Shown: piece after piece, positions 55,406 through 64,000 of the stretch | Layout: each line of letters begins with the position of its first letter | How positions within the stretch are numbered: the stretch's first letter is position 1 | Assembly (NCBI GenBank): GCA_963724985.1 | Contig: CAVRWV010000026.1 | Span: 62,001-126,000, forward strand | Direction of reading: 5' to 3' | DNA: 64,000 nucleotides | Source: JAJPJE01 sp963724985 | GTDB lineage: Bacteria > Acidobacteriota > Terriglobia > Terriglobales > Acidobacteriaceae | Position numbers and translations under genes: made by a program | Notes under the pieces: generated by a model | The model's input: the letters and a program-made list of their open reading frames with translations, nothing else | The model's database searches: none | Told to the model about the DNA's origin: nothing

Positions 55406-58400
55406 GCCGCGCGCGCTCCCTCATGATCCGTTGTTGGCCCTCCTTCGACCGGCTTTGCTGCTCCCAAGCGATAACCGAGTCGCTCGATCACAACAAACGA
55501 CACGGGTACGAAAAAGATCGCCAATAACGAAGCGGCCAACATCCCGCCGATGACCACGGTTCCCAACACCTGTCGTGAAATGGCGCCGGCTCCGGAAGCC
55601 AACCACAGTGGCACACAGCCAAGAATGAACGCGAATGCCGTCATGAGAATTGGCCGCAGCCTCAGCTTCGCGCCGGATAATGAGGCTTCGACCAATGGCT
55701 TGCCCTTGTCGTGCTCCATCTTCGCGAATTCCACGATCAGGATCGCGTTCTTCGCCGCCAATCCGATGAGCATCACCAGTCCGATCTGCGCGTAAACATC
55801 ATTCTCTAAGCCCCTACCGAACAACGCGAGAAATGCTCCAAACACCGCGATCGGCGTGCCGAGCAAAACAGCGAACGGCAGCGTCCAGCTTTCGTACTGC
55901 GCCGCCATGATCAAAAAGACCACAAGGAAAGCGAGCGCGAACACGACGATCGGGCTGACTCCCTCCGCTGCTTTCTTCTCCTGGTACGACATACCCATGT
56001 AGTCGAATCCCATTTCTGCTGGCATGGTTTGTCTGAACGTCTCCTCCAGGGCAGCGATTGCCTGGCCGGAGCTGTACCCTGGAGCCGTGGAGGCATTGAG
56101 TTGTGCGGATTGGAATTGATTGAACCGCATGATGAACCCAGGCCCACTGCGCGGCTCAGTGCCGGTCAATGTGCTCAATGGAACCATCTGGCCCGCGGTA
56201 TTCCGCACATAAAACTTACCCAGATTATTTACATTCGTTCGATAGTCACCATCCGCTTGCACGTATACCTGCCACTGCCGCCCGAAGCGATTGAAGTAAT
56301 TCACCAGCGAGCCGCCCATAAACGTCTGCAGCGTTTGATAGACGTAAGCAAGATTTATCTGCTGGGTCAGCACCTTCGCCCTGTCAACTGTCACACCTAC
56401 TTGCGGCACACCAAACAGAGCTGTCGTGGTAACACTGGCCAGTTCCGGACGCTTGCGCGCTGCCGCCAGAAATGTCTGCAGGTTTTTCCCGAGAAAAGCG
56501 ATGTTTTTACCGGACCGATCCTGTAAGACGAAGGTCACGCCGCCCGATGTGCCCACACCTGGAATTGCGGGCGGAGGAAATGCAAATGCAATCCCGGAAG
56601 TTACCTTGGAAAGAGTGTTGGTGAGGTGCTCTTTGATTGCTTCGTATTTCTCCTCTGGCGCCTTTCGTTCCTCCCACGGCTTCAATGAAATCCAGAAGAA
56701 CGCGCTGTACGTGGTGTTAACTCCACTCAGCATGCTGTACCCGATCACAGAGCTCACATGCGCCACGCCGGGCGTCTTCATGATGATGTCCTCGACTTCC
56801 TTCGAAGCATCGCCGGTTCGCTGCAGTGAAGACGCATCCGGAAGCTGCAGGCCGGCATAAACGAAACCCTGATCTTCATCGGGGAGGAAGCTGGTCGGAA
56901 TCTTCTTCCCAAAAAACCCAGCTGCTAAGCAGAGCACTAAGAGCAGAACAAATGCAAAACCTGCTTTGCGAATCAAGTGTCCGCACGCGCTCACGTAGCC
57001 GTCAGTGGCTCTGCCAAACACGCGGTTAAACCATTTGAAGAAAGCCCCTAGCGGGCCTCGCGTCGGCTTCCTCGGCTTCAGCAACAGAGCCGAAAGTGCA
57101 GGGCTCAATGTCAATGCGTTGAACGCGGAGAAGATGACAGACACTGCAATCGTCACCGCGAACTGCTGATACATTCTCCCGGTGATACCAGGAATGAATG
57201 CGGTCGGAACGAACACTGCGGAAAGAATCAGCGCGATCGCAACGACGGGCCCTGACACTTCGTCCATCGCCTTTACGGTCGCCTCTTTTGGCGACAATCC
57301 ATGTTCGATGTGATGCTCCACTGCTTCCACCACTACGATTGCGTCGTCGACCACCAATCCAATCGCTAACACCAACCCGAATAGCGACAGTGTATTAATC
57401 GAGAATCCCAACAGAGGGAACACAATGAAGGTTCCAATCAACGACACCGGAACCGCGAGCAACGGAATCAGCGTGGCGCGCCAGCCTTGCAGGAAGATAT
57501 AGACCACCAGGATCACCAGCGCGATAGCCTCCAGCAACGTGTGCTGGATCTCTTTCAATCCTTCGGTGACCGCCAACGTGGTGTCGAGCGGGATTACATA
57601 GTCGAGACCTTGTGGGAACCGGGTCTTCGTTTCTTCCATCAACTTCCGCACACCCGCTGCGGTTTGGACCGCATTGCTTCCGGGCAACTGGTAGATAGCG
57701 AGCAATGCTGACGGTTTGCCATCCAATCTGCCTTGAAGTGCGTACGTTTGCGCTCCCAACTCGATGCGCGCAACATCTTTCAGGCGGAGAATGCCTCCAT
57801 CCGGTTGAGCTCGCACGATGATGTTGCCGAATTCTTCTGCTGAAGGCAGGCGTCCCGGAGCTCTGACGGTGTACGTAAACTGCTGTCCCTGCGGAACCGG
57901 TTCGCTGCCGATCTGCCCCGCGGGATTCACCGTATTCTGCGTCTGGATCGCGTTGATGATCTCGGGAACGGTGATATTCAGATTCGCGAGTTTGTCAGGA
58001 TTGACCCAGCACCGCATGGCATATTGCCCGGCGCCAAACACCGTCACCGAGGCGACCCCAGGTATGCGCGTCAATGCATCGTTAATGTTGATGATTCCGT
58101 AATTGGCCAGAAAAATATTGTCGTAAAGATTCGTGGGCGAGTAGAGCGCAATCATCATCAACGGTGCCGCAGTCGACTTCTGCACCGTCACGCCATACTG
58201 GTTCACCGAACTGGGCAACTGTGAAGTGGCCTGGTTCACACGCATCTGCGAAAGGATCTGATCGGTATTCGTCTCTGTGGCAATGTCGAAATTGACCGTC
58301 AGCTTCATCGAACCATCGCTGCCGTTCAGCGAATACATGTAGTTCATGTTGTCGACGCCGGCCATCTGCTGCTCGATGGGCGTCGCCACTGACTGCGCGA

Positions 58401-58569
58401 CGGTTTCGGCATCAGCACCAAGATAGGTCGTCTGCACTTGAATTTCTGGAGGCGCGATCTTCGGAAATTGCGCCGTCGGCAGGCTGAGCATCGCGACGAC
58501 GCCCGCGATAACCATCAGGATCGATATAACCATCGCCACAATCGGGCGATTGATGAAAAATTTAGACAT
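55402..58569 (-). CDS. RND efflux permease, HAE1 family
   Basis: The 1055-residue permease begins MSKFFINRPIVAMVISILMV and has twelve membrane helices with two large periplasmic loops. Proton-relay residues are visible: Asp pair in LVVDDAIVVVEAVEHH, Lys in AAKNAILIVEFAK. The docking and porter segments (for example PTAQFPKIAPPEIQVQTTYL) match AcrB-like hydrophobe/amphiphile exporters. It uses the proton motive force to export drugs, dyes or detergents. It is between the fusion protein and the outer-membrane factor. Confidence 0.96.
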   Translation of the reverse strand: MSKFFINRPIVAMVISILMVIAGVVAMLSLPTAQFPKIAPPEIQVQTTYLGADAETVAQSVATPIEQQMAGVDNMNYMYSLNGSDGSMKLTVNFDIATETNTDQILSQMRVNQATSQLPSSVNQYGVTVQKSTAAPLMMIALYSPTNLYDNIFLANYGIININDALTRIPGVASVTVFGAGQYAMRCWVNPDKLANLNITVPEIINAIQTQNTVNPAGQIGSEPVPQGQQFTYTVRAPGRLPSAEEFGNIIVRAQPDGGILRLKDVARIELGAQTYALQGRLDGKPSALLAIYQLPGSNAVQTAAGVRKLMEETKTRFPQGLDYVIPLDTTLAVTEGLKEIQHTLLEAIALVILVVYIFLQGWRATLIPLLAVPVSLIGTFIVFPLLGFSINTLSLFGLVLAIGLVVDDAIVVVEAVEHHIEHGLSPKEATVKAMDEVSGPVVAIALILSAVFVPTAFIPGITGRMYQQFAVTIAVSVIFSAFNALTLSPALSALLLKPRKPTRGPLGAFFKWFNRVFGRATDGYVSACGHLIRKAGFAFVLLLVLCLAAGFFGKKIPTSFLPDEDQGFVYAGLQLPDASSLQRTGDASKEVEDIIMKTPGVAHVSSVIGYSMLSGVNTTYSAFFWISLKPWEERKAPEEKYEAIKEHLTNTLSKVTSGIAFAFPPPAIPGVGTSGGVTFVLQDRSGKNIAFLGKNLQTFLAAARKRPELASVTTTALFGVPQVGVTVDRAKVLTQQINLAYVYQTLQTFMGGSLVNYFNRFGRQWQVYVQADGDYRTNVNNLGKFYVRNTAGQMVPLSTLTGTEPRSGPGFIMRFNQFQSAQLNASTAPGYSSGQAIAALEETFRQTMPAEMGFDYMGMSYQEKKAAEGVSPIVVFALAFLVVFLIMAAQYESWTLPFAVLLGTPIAVFGAFLALFGRGLENDVYAQIGLVMLIGLAAKNAILIVEFAKMEHDKGKPLVEASLSGAKLRLRPILMTAFAFILGCVPLWLASGAGAISRQVLGTVVIGGMLAASLLAIFFVPVSFVVIERLGYRLGAAKPVEGGPTTDHEGARAA

Positions 58570-58572
58570 GGG

Positions 58573-59763
58573 TCAGTTGGCCCCGGCCGACGCTGTTTCC
58601 ACATACGGTTTCGCGCTGACGGGCATGCCTTCACGCACCTTCATGAATCCTTCTACGACGACTTTCTCGCCAGGCTTCAACCCTTCGGTGACTATCCAGT
58701 TAGATCCAACCTTTTCCGCCACTTTTACCGGCCGGAAGGTGGCCTTGTTGTCAGGTCCCACGACCACGACCTGATACGCAGATTGAACTTCGATGACTGC
58801 GCGCTGAGGAACCAGCAGAGCGTTCTTGTTGTCGCCGGTTTTCATACGAACACGTCCGAAACCGCCAGGGCGAAGGACCGCGTCTGTATTTGGAAACTCG
58901 GCCGCGAGTTGAATCGTACCGGTTTGCGCACTTACCTCTCGATTCACCAGGATGATGCGGCCCTTGCGCGGATATGGAACTTCGTTCGCCTGTATATATT
59001 CGATGGGGGTCGCCGGAATGCTTTCGTTTCCGCGCAAGACTGCGCCGACCTTTTTAGCAACTCCGAGATATGCGTCCTCGCTGATGGAGAAATAGGCTCG
59101 AATCGGATTCACTTTCGAGATGGTTGTCATCTTCGTCGTGGTCCCAACCAAGTCGCCAACTTGTGAGGTCGCCCTGCCGGCTATGCCATCGATTGGTGAG
59201 TACACCTTTGTCCACGCCAGATTGAGTTGTGCCTGCTCCACCTGTGCCTCAGCTGCTGCAACCTGAGCTTTGCCGGCGGCTTGCGCCGCGCGGTCGTTAT
59301 CCAATTGTTTTTGTGGAATCGCATTTTGCTCAGCCAACGGCGTGTCCCGAATTACGTCGGTGTCGGCTTTAGACAGACCCGCGTGTGCTTGCGCGAGCTG
59401 CGCCTTTGCTTGATCGAGAGCTGCGACAAAGGGCCGAGGATCTATCTCGAAGAGCAGCTCGCCTTTGTTTACAAAAAAGCCATCTTTATAGTTCTGTTTA
59501 AGCAGGTAGCCTTGGACCTTAGGCACGATTTCCGCGTTGGTGTCCCCATTCAGTTGCGCAACCCATTCGCTATAGATCGGAACATCCTGCTGGATTACAT
59601 CCGCAGTCTGCACTTCAGGCGGAGCCGGTGCAGCCGTGGGTTTCTTCTCACCGCAAGCGACCGCGATCACTATCATGGCAAGAAGGATCAGTACACGATA
59701 GGAATGAGGGCAAGTGGCCATCCTTCCGGATGAGCTACTCTCCCCCGTAAGTTGGGTCTTCAT
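58573..59763 (-). CDS. RND periplasmic adaptor (membrane fusion protein)
   Basis: The protein of about 396 aa has an N-terminal lipoprotein-type signal (VLILLAMIVIAVACGEKKPT) and the adaptor order: beta-barrel half, lipoyl half (VPKVQGYLLKQNYKDGFFVN), a long coiled hairpin (AQAAGKAQVAAAEAQVEQAQ), lipoyl half (YSPIDGIAGRATSQVGDLVG) and a C-terminal beta domain (KVAEKVGSNWIVTEGLKPGE). It links the permease to the OprM-type channel. The operon reads adaptor, permease, channel. The start could also be ATG 59721 (MATCPHSYR); 59763 is chosen because GGAG precedes it. Confidence 0.93.
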   Translation of the reverse strand: MKTQLTGESSSSGRMATCPHSYRVLILLAMIVIAVACGEKKPTAAPAPPEVQTADVIQQDVPIYSEWVAQLNGDTNAEIVPKVQGYLLKQNYKDGFFVNKGELLFEIDPRPFVAALDQAKAQLAQAHAGLSKADTDVIRDTPLAEQNAIPQKQLDNDRAAQAAGKAQVAAAEAQVEQAQLNLAWTKVYSPIDGIAGRATSQVGDLVGTTTKMTTISKVNPIRAYFSISEDAYLGVAKKVGAVLRGNESIPATPIEYIQANEVPYPRKGRIILVNREVSAQTGTIQLAAEFPNTDAVLRPGGFGRVRMKTGDNKNALLVPQRAVIEVQSAYQVVVVGPDNKATFRPVKVAEKVGSNWIVTEGLKPGEKVVVEGFMKVREGMPVSAKPYVETASAGAN

Positions 59764-60150
59764 CGACGGCACTCCGCTGCTTAAGGCAAAGCGTGATCCA
59801 GGTCGGGCTAAAAACAGTTCATTTTTACGGCGCTGCTGCCGACAAGACCACTAGTAACATTCCTAGTCTGCAGGCATTTGCGCTTTGCCCGCGCGAGCAG
59901 CGAGACGTGATATCTCGAGGTAAATCAGAGGTCCGGACACAACCACCAGACTGGAGGCCGGTACTTTCGGGCTTTCAAACGGCTCACGTGAGACGGACTA
60001 AGCCTTTCGTCGCTCTAGAAGCCACGCTATTGTCGAGATCGCTGCGATAACCCCAACAATCTGCCTGGCAGATGAATATCGCAATAATAATGAAAGTTTT
60101 TGAGTTAAGAGTGAAGCTATCCTAAAAATTCCAGGCGCTCTGACGGGCAA
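59764..60150. other. 387-bp intergenic region
   Basis: No gene or clear signal is seen. It lies between the efflux operon start and the LacI regulator end, so the efflux promoter should be in it. There is no TetR-type regulator beside the pump. Confidence 0.55.
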
Positions 60151-61161
60151 TCACTTTCGCAGTCGACTGGATTCTCTAACCACAACTTTAGGAAGCAGAA
60201 GGACTGCCTTGGGCCGCTTCTGCTTCCCTTCGCCAATTAGATCCACGGCCAAACTGGCCGCGCACTGCCCGATTCTCTCGGACTGTTGGTCGACGGTACT
60301 TAGGGGGACTCGAAGCGACGTATCCAAATGAAGATTGCCGCTGCCAATTAGCGCAACATCTTCTGGAATCCGCATTCCATTCTCGAGGATTGCGCGCATC
60401 GCTCCAATTGCCACCGGATCGTTGTAGCAGAATATTCCGTCAGGGAGAGTTTTCAGGGTTAGCAGTTGCATCGCTGCGTAATATCCGGCCGAATCAGCCG
60501 ATTCGTCCATGCGTTTCGCGGTGATGATGTATGCCGGATCTACCGGGAACTTATGCTTCTTGAGTGCTCGCTTGTACCCTTCCAGCCTGCCACTCGCAGT
60601 ACTGATCTGAACTCCGCCGATGTGCGCAATTCGTCGGCAGCCAACCTCAATGAGATGTTCCGTTGCTAAAAAACCAACCTTCTCGTCGTCTACTCCTACG
60701 AAGTTCGCAGACAATCCCTCCACCTTTCGGTCGACGAGCACATAAGGAACTCGCGGCTTCACGGACCGAGGAAAGATGTCCTTGTCCTGTTGCACTGTGG
60801 CAATCAGCAATGCATCCACACCCCTTGCCAGCAGGTGAGTCAAGGTCTGGCGTTCAATTTCAGGATCTTCGTCTGAAGAGCAGATCAGGAGGCTGTAACC
60901 GCTGTCTCGCAGCACTCGCGAAAGCGATTGCGAGATCTCCGCGAAGAAAGAGTGAATCAGATTGGGCACCACCAATCCGATCAGGTTCGTTCGACCCGTG
61001 ACCAAAGCGCGTGCCGTCAGATTCGGGGAATAGTCGTAGTCTTCGAGCACCTTCCTGACGCGTCGCGCCGTGTCGGGACTAACCTGATGGGGAGTATTGA
61101 TCGTACGCGAAACGGTTGCGATCGAAACTCGTGCCCGTTTAGCGATCTCCTTGATGTTCAT
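60151..61161 (-). CDS. LacI-family transcriptional regulator
   Basis: The 336-residue protein begins MNIKEIAKRARVSIATVSRT then INTPHQVSPDTARRVRKVLE, a LacI HTH with hinge helix region (YSPNLTARALVTGRTNLIGL), and a periplasmic-binding-like sensor fold. It is divergent from the sugar-acid cluster, so it likely represses that operon and responds to an intermediate of it. Its start has a 225-bp gap to the next gene that contains a palindromic AAACGTTT. Confidence 0.93.
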   Translation of the reverse strand: MNIKEIAKRARVSIATVSRTINTPHQVSPDTARRVRKVLEDYDYSPNLTARALVTGRTNLIGLVVPNLIHSFFAEISQSLSRVLRDSGYSLLICSSDEDPEIERQTLTHLLARGVDALLIATVQQDKDIFPRSVKPRVPYVLVDRKVEGLSANFVGVDDEKVGFLATEHLIEVGCRRIAHIGGVQISTASGRLEGYKRALKKHKFPVDPAYIITAKRMDESADSAGYYAAMQLLTLKTLPDGIFCYNDPVAIGAMRAILENGMRIPEDVALIGSGNLHLDTSLRVPLSTVDQQSERIGQCAASLAVDLIGEGKQKRPKAVLLLPKVVVRESSRLRK

Positions 61162-61344
61162 AAGGGTCTAGTGGCGAAGACTTATGCGCGGAAAGCTGAT
61201 TCTAGCAAACGCATCGGGCCCGCGTGCACTCGCATTAGGCGAGCGAGTACTACCCTGGATGGGCGTTCGAGCTATACCTCTCGATGCAGCACAGTTGCAG
61301 CCTGAGATCTCTTTGCCTAAAGCATTTCTCGCTTGATCTAGCAA

Positions 61345-61359
61345 AGAAAACGTTTACAT
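61345..61359. promoter_or_regulatory. candidate LacI operator
   Basis: agaaaacgtttacat holds the LacI-type core AAACGTTT (61348-61355), 30 bp upstream of the first sugar-acid gene and 184 bp upstream of the regulator start. Central CpG palindromes of this form are typical LacI/CcpA operators. Confidence 0.6.
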
Positions 61360-61385
61360 TCGTAATCTAAAGTTACAGACCCTCT

Positions 61386-62249
61386 ATGAAGCTAATTCGA
61401 CACGGGGAAGCGGGCAGAGAACGGCCCGGAGTGCTGCTCGCGGATGGAACCAGGCTGGATACCACTGCTTTCGGCCGGGATTATAACGAAGCGTTCTTTG
61501 GGGATTCAGGCTTGGATTCCCTACGAGAGTGGGTGAAGAATAATTCCTCTTCTGCCCCACGGGTTTCTCCTTTGGCACGTTTGGGACCGCCAATTTGCCG
61601 CCCGAGCAAGATCGTATGTATCGGGCTCAATTTTCGGGATCACGCATCTGAGAGCAAGATGGAGATTCCCGCGGAACCGGTCATTTTCTTCAAAGCAACT
61701 ACCTCGTTGGCGGGCCCTAACGATACCCTGATGATTCCCAGAGATGCGACGAAGGTGGATTGGGAGGTAGAACTGGCAATCGTCATCGGAAAACGAGCCG
61801 CATACATAACACGAGATCACGCTCATGAACACATCGCCGGATTCGTCCTGCACAATGACTACTCCGAACGAAGCTTTCAGCTGGAACGCGGCGGTCAGTG
61901 GGTCAAAGGCAAAAGTGCGGATACGTTTGCTCCGCTTGGACCCTTCCTCGCGACTCCTGACGAGATTCCCAACCCTGGCGATCTAGCGATGTGGCTGAAG
62001 GTGAATGGCGAAGTTCGACAAAACAGTTCCACCAGCAACATGATCTTCGACGTCGCTGCCCTCGTTTCTTATGTAAGCGAATTTATGACGTTGCTCCCGG
62101 GAGATGTCATCAGTACAGGTACACCGGCCGGCGTGGGACTGGGAATGAAGCCGGCGCAATACCTGAAACCCGGCGATATCGTCGAGTTAGGGATCGAGGG
62201 CCTTGGAGAGTCGCGGCAACAAGTGGTTCAGTATCGGCCGAGTGTTTGA
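61386..62249 (+). CDS. fumarylacetoacetate-hydrolase-family enzyme (sugar-acid type)
   Basis: The 287-residue protein shows the FAH fold: PSKIVCIGLNFRDHASESKM, FFKATTSLAGPND, the metal-binding Glu pair in VDWEVELAIVIGK, and GDVISTGTPAGVGLGMKPAQ. FAH-family proteins of this length in sugar clusters are 2,4-diketo-3-deoxy-L-fuconate hydrolases or ureidoglycolate lyases; the neighbouring fuconolactonase favours the former. It starts with ATG 61386 and the next gene begins four bases after the stop, so they form one operon. Confidence 0.88.
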   Translation: MKLIRHGEAGRERPGVLLADGTRLDTTAFGRDYNEAFFGDSGLDSLREWVKNNSSSAPRVSPLARLGPPICRPSKIVCIGLNFRDHASESKMEIPAEPVIFFKATTSLAGPNDTLMIPRDATKVDWEVELAIVIGKRAAYITRDHAHEHIAGFVLHNDYSERSFQLERGGQWVKGKSADTFAPLGPFLATPDEIPNPGDLAMWLKVNGEVRQNSSTSNMIFDVAALVSYVSEFMTLLPGDVISTGTPAGVGLGMKPAQYLKPGDIVELGIEGLGESRQQVVQYRPSV

Positions 62250-62253
62250 ATGT

Positions 62254-63117
62254 ATGCGCATTGATGCTCATCAGCATTTCTGGCGGTACAGCCAGCAGGA
62301 ATACGCGTGGATTGATGACTCCATGTCGAAGCTGCGGCGCGATTTCCTGCCCGCTGATCTTCGACCAGAACTGGAGCAATCCGGTTTCGACGGCACAATT
62401 GCAGTTCAAGCTCAGCAGACTCTCGCAGAAACAAAATGGCTTTTAGAGTTGGCTGCGGCCTCTTCGTTCGTTCTAGGCGTCGTGGGATGGGTGGACTTGC
62501 AATCCCCAGACGTTGTTTCACAATTGGCGGAATTGGCGGGAAATCCCAAGCTGGTCGGAATTCGCCACGTAGTACAAAGTGAACCGGACAAGCAATTTCT
62601 GCTGCGACCGAGATTTCTGCGTGGCATCAGCGTTCTGGAGAGGTTCGGTCTCGCGTACGACATCTTAATCTATCCCCAACATCTTCCGGCGGCGATTGAG
62701 TTCGTCCAGCGTTTTCCGCGACAACGCTTTGTTCTGGATCATTTGGCCAAGCCTCTCATCAAGAGCGGAGCACTTCACCCATGGGCCGCTGGGATACGCA
62801 AGCTTGCAGAATTTCCGAACGTGTATTGCAAACTCTCCGGGCTCGTCACCGAAGCGGATTGGAACGGCTGGAAGCCAGCGCACATAAAACCATATCTCGA
62901 CGTTGCTCTGGAATCCTTCGGGCCAGAACGGCTTATGATAGGGTCCGACTGGCCGGTCTGTACTGTCGCGGCCTCTTATTCCGAAGTCATGAATCTTGTC
63001 GCTGAATACTTCAGTTGCTATTCGGATGATGTTCGCAATGCTGTTCTGGGTGGTAACGCTGCGAAGTTCTGGAACCTGCGGCAACGAGAAGAAACACTGG
63101 AATCGAAACAGGCTTAG
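62254..63117 (+). CDS. amidohydrolase-family protein, L-fuconolactonase-like
   Basis: The 287-residue protein begins MRIDAHQHFWRYSQQEYAWI, with the HxH metal motif, and has FVLDHLAKPLI and GSDWPVCTV, the expected order of amidohydrolase-2 (fuconolactonase/4-sulfomuconolactonase) enzymes. It would open a sugar lactone to L-fuconate or a similar acid. The start at 62254 removes a 17-residue extension that overlaps the preceding gene. It stands between the FAH-family gene and the UxaA-type gene. Confidence 0.88.
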   Translation: MRIDAHQHFWRYSQQEYAWIDDSMSKLRRDFLPADLRPELEQSGFDGTIAVQAQQTLAETKWLLELAAASSFVLGVVGWVDLQSPDVVSQLAELAGNPKLVGIRHVVQSEPDKQFLLRPRFLRGISVLERFGLAYDILIYPQHLPAAIEFVQRFPRQRFVLDHLAKPLIKSGALHPWAAGIRKLAEFPNVYCKLSGLVTEADWNGWKPAHIKPYLDVALESFGPERLMIGSDWPVCTVAASYSEVMNLVAEYFSCYSDDVRNAVLGGNAAKFWNLRQREETLESKQA

Positions 63118-63120
63118 AAG

Positions 63121-64000
63121 ATGCAGCGTGTCCTACAACTCGATCCCCGGGATAACGTGCTCATCGCCCTGAGTGATTTGAAATCTGGCGAGCAAATCGA
63201 GTTCTCAGGCAAAAGCTATTCCCTGGTTTCGGATATTCCAGCCAAACACAAGTTTGCTGCCTTCGACCTGCCTCTCGGCGCCGCGGTCTTCATGTATGGC
63301 GTACTCGTCGGCAAAGCCTCCCAGCCCGTTCGCCAGGGAGAGCTGTTGACTCTCGCCAATCTGCGCCACGAGGCCGCTGCCTATCGTGCAAAGACCGAAC
63401 CATTCCACTGGACGCCACCCGATGTGACGCGCTGGAAAGAGCGCCAGTTTCTCGGCTATCACCGCTCAGACGGTCAAGTCGGGACTCGCAATTACTGGCT
63501 CGTTGTGCCGCTGGTATTCTGCGAAAACAGGAACATCCTCAACTTGAAGCAGGCATTCGAGGAAGAGTTGGGGTTCGCCGAACCGTCACCCTATCGACAG
63601 CAAGTTGCGAACTTAGCCGCGAGCTACCGCAAGGAGAAGTCTGCGCCACTTGATCGAGATGCGCATGGAATCCCTGTGCGAGCGGGCAGAGTCTTCGAAA
63701 ACGTCGACGGCATCCGGTTTCTTCTTCACGAAGGTGGCTGCGGCGGTACCCGTGAAGATTCGAACAACCTCTGCGGCTTGATCGCTGGATATATCAATCA
63801 TCCCAATGTTGCTGGCGCTACCGTTCTCAGCCTCGGATGCCAGAACGCGCAGATCGACATCCTGCGCGAGCAAATCAATATCCGCAATCCGAACTTCGAC
63901 AAGCCACTCGTCATCCTTGAACAACAAAAGAGCGGATCGGAATTCGCGATGCTCTCGGAAGCAATTCGACGCACCTTCGATGGATTAGCCGAGGCGAATC
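63121..64000 (+). CDS. UxaA-family altronate/sugar-acid dehydratase (N-terminal part)
   Basis: The frame from ATG 63121 is open to the window end (293 codons). It begins MQRVLQLDPRDNVLIALSDL with a SAF-type N-terminal domain, then the altronate hydrolase core with GYHRSDGQVGTRNYWLVVPL, then HEGGCGGTREDSNNLCGLIA (Cys-rich iron-binding segment) and SLGCQNAQI. UxaA enzymes dehydrate altronate or related sugar acids. It begins three bases after the previous stop, so it belongs to the same operon. In this setting it may dehydrate L-fuconate or another acid; this is inference. The C-terminal half is not in the window. Confidence 0.9.
   Translation, partial: MQRVLQLDPRDNVLIALSDLKSGEQIEFSGKSYSLVSDIPAKHKFAAFDLPLGAAVFMYGVLVGKASQPVRQGELLTLANLRHEAAAYRAKTEPFHWTPPDVTRWKERQFLGYHRSDGQVGTRNYWLVVPLVFCENRNILNLKQAFEEELGFAEPSPYRQQVANLAASYRKEKSAPLDRDAHGIPVRAGRVFENVDGIRFLLHEGGCGGTREDSNNLCGLIAGYINHPNVAGATVLSLGCQNAQIDILREQINIRNPNFDKPLVILEQQKSGSEFAMLSEAIRRTFDGLAEAN

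Overview
The window looks like a chromosomal segment of an Acidobacteriota (Terriglobia-like) soil bacterium. The evidence is indirect: von Willebrand-type secreted proteins, a CadC-type winged-helix/TolB/TPR regulator, carboxypeptidase-regulatory-like and NTF2-like secreted proteins, a bactofilin, HAE1 RND efflux and a glyoxylate shunt, in moderately GC-rich DNA. No rRNA is present, so the assignment is inference.

Layout. 1-2.6 kb: the C-terminally cut ABC-F ATPase, a 57-residue protein, a small cytochrome c, an OGFr-domain protein and a STAS-like protein. 2.76-16.89 kb: an integrative element inserted in a tRNA-Glu(CUC) gene. It is bounded by 45-bp perfect direct repeats (the 3' part of the tRNA) and carries a tyrosine integrase at one end, an excisionase-like HTH protein, an XRE regulator, and what looks like a defence cargo: a large protein with a PD-(D/E)XK nuclease core, a two-gene soluble-sensor plus four-helix membrane-protein module resembling RexAB or Kiwa in layout, and an MmeI-like single-chain restriction-modification enzyme. 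17-31 kb: chromosomal genes including a VWFA protein, bactofilin, creatininase-like hydrolase, PilZ protein, a multi-PAS histidine kinase with a frame break, a phytase-like esterase, a phosphodiesterase and a winged-helix TPR regulator. 31-35.6 kb: small minus-strand genes for secreted proteins, most followed at their 3' ends by a dispersed 35-43 bp repeat, with a junction between two truncated genes near 32.6 kb. 35.9-50 kb: a GH31 glycosidase, GtrA protein, the aceA-aceB glyoxylate shunt divergent from a TPR/HTH regulator, a CocE-type hydrolase and an MFS exporter. 50-53.7 kb: an iron-uptake cluster (TonB receptor, PiuC-like hydroxylase, PepSY remnant) behind two Fur-like palindromes. 54-59.8 kb: an RND tripartite efflux operon. 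60.1-64 kb: a LacI regulator divergent from a sugar-acid cluster of the L-fuconate type (FAH-family hydrolase, fuconolactonase-like amidohydrolase, UxaA-type dehydratase cut by the window end).

Four genes are split by single frame breaks (about 11.70, 20.47, 23.18 and 27.44 kb). Some lie in short homopolymers, so real decay and assembly error cannot be separated from the sequence alone. All functional names rest on motifs read by eye; no database search was run.
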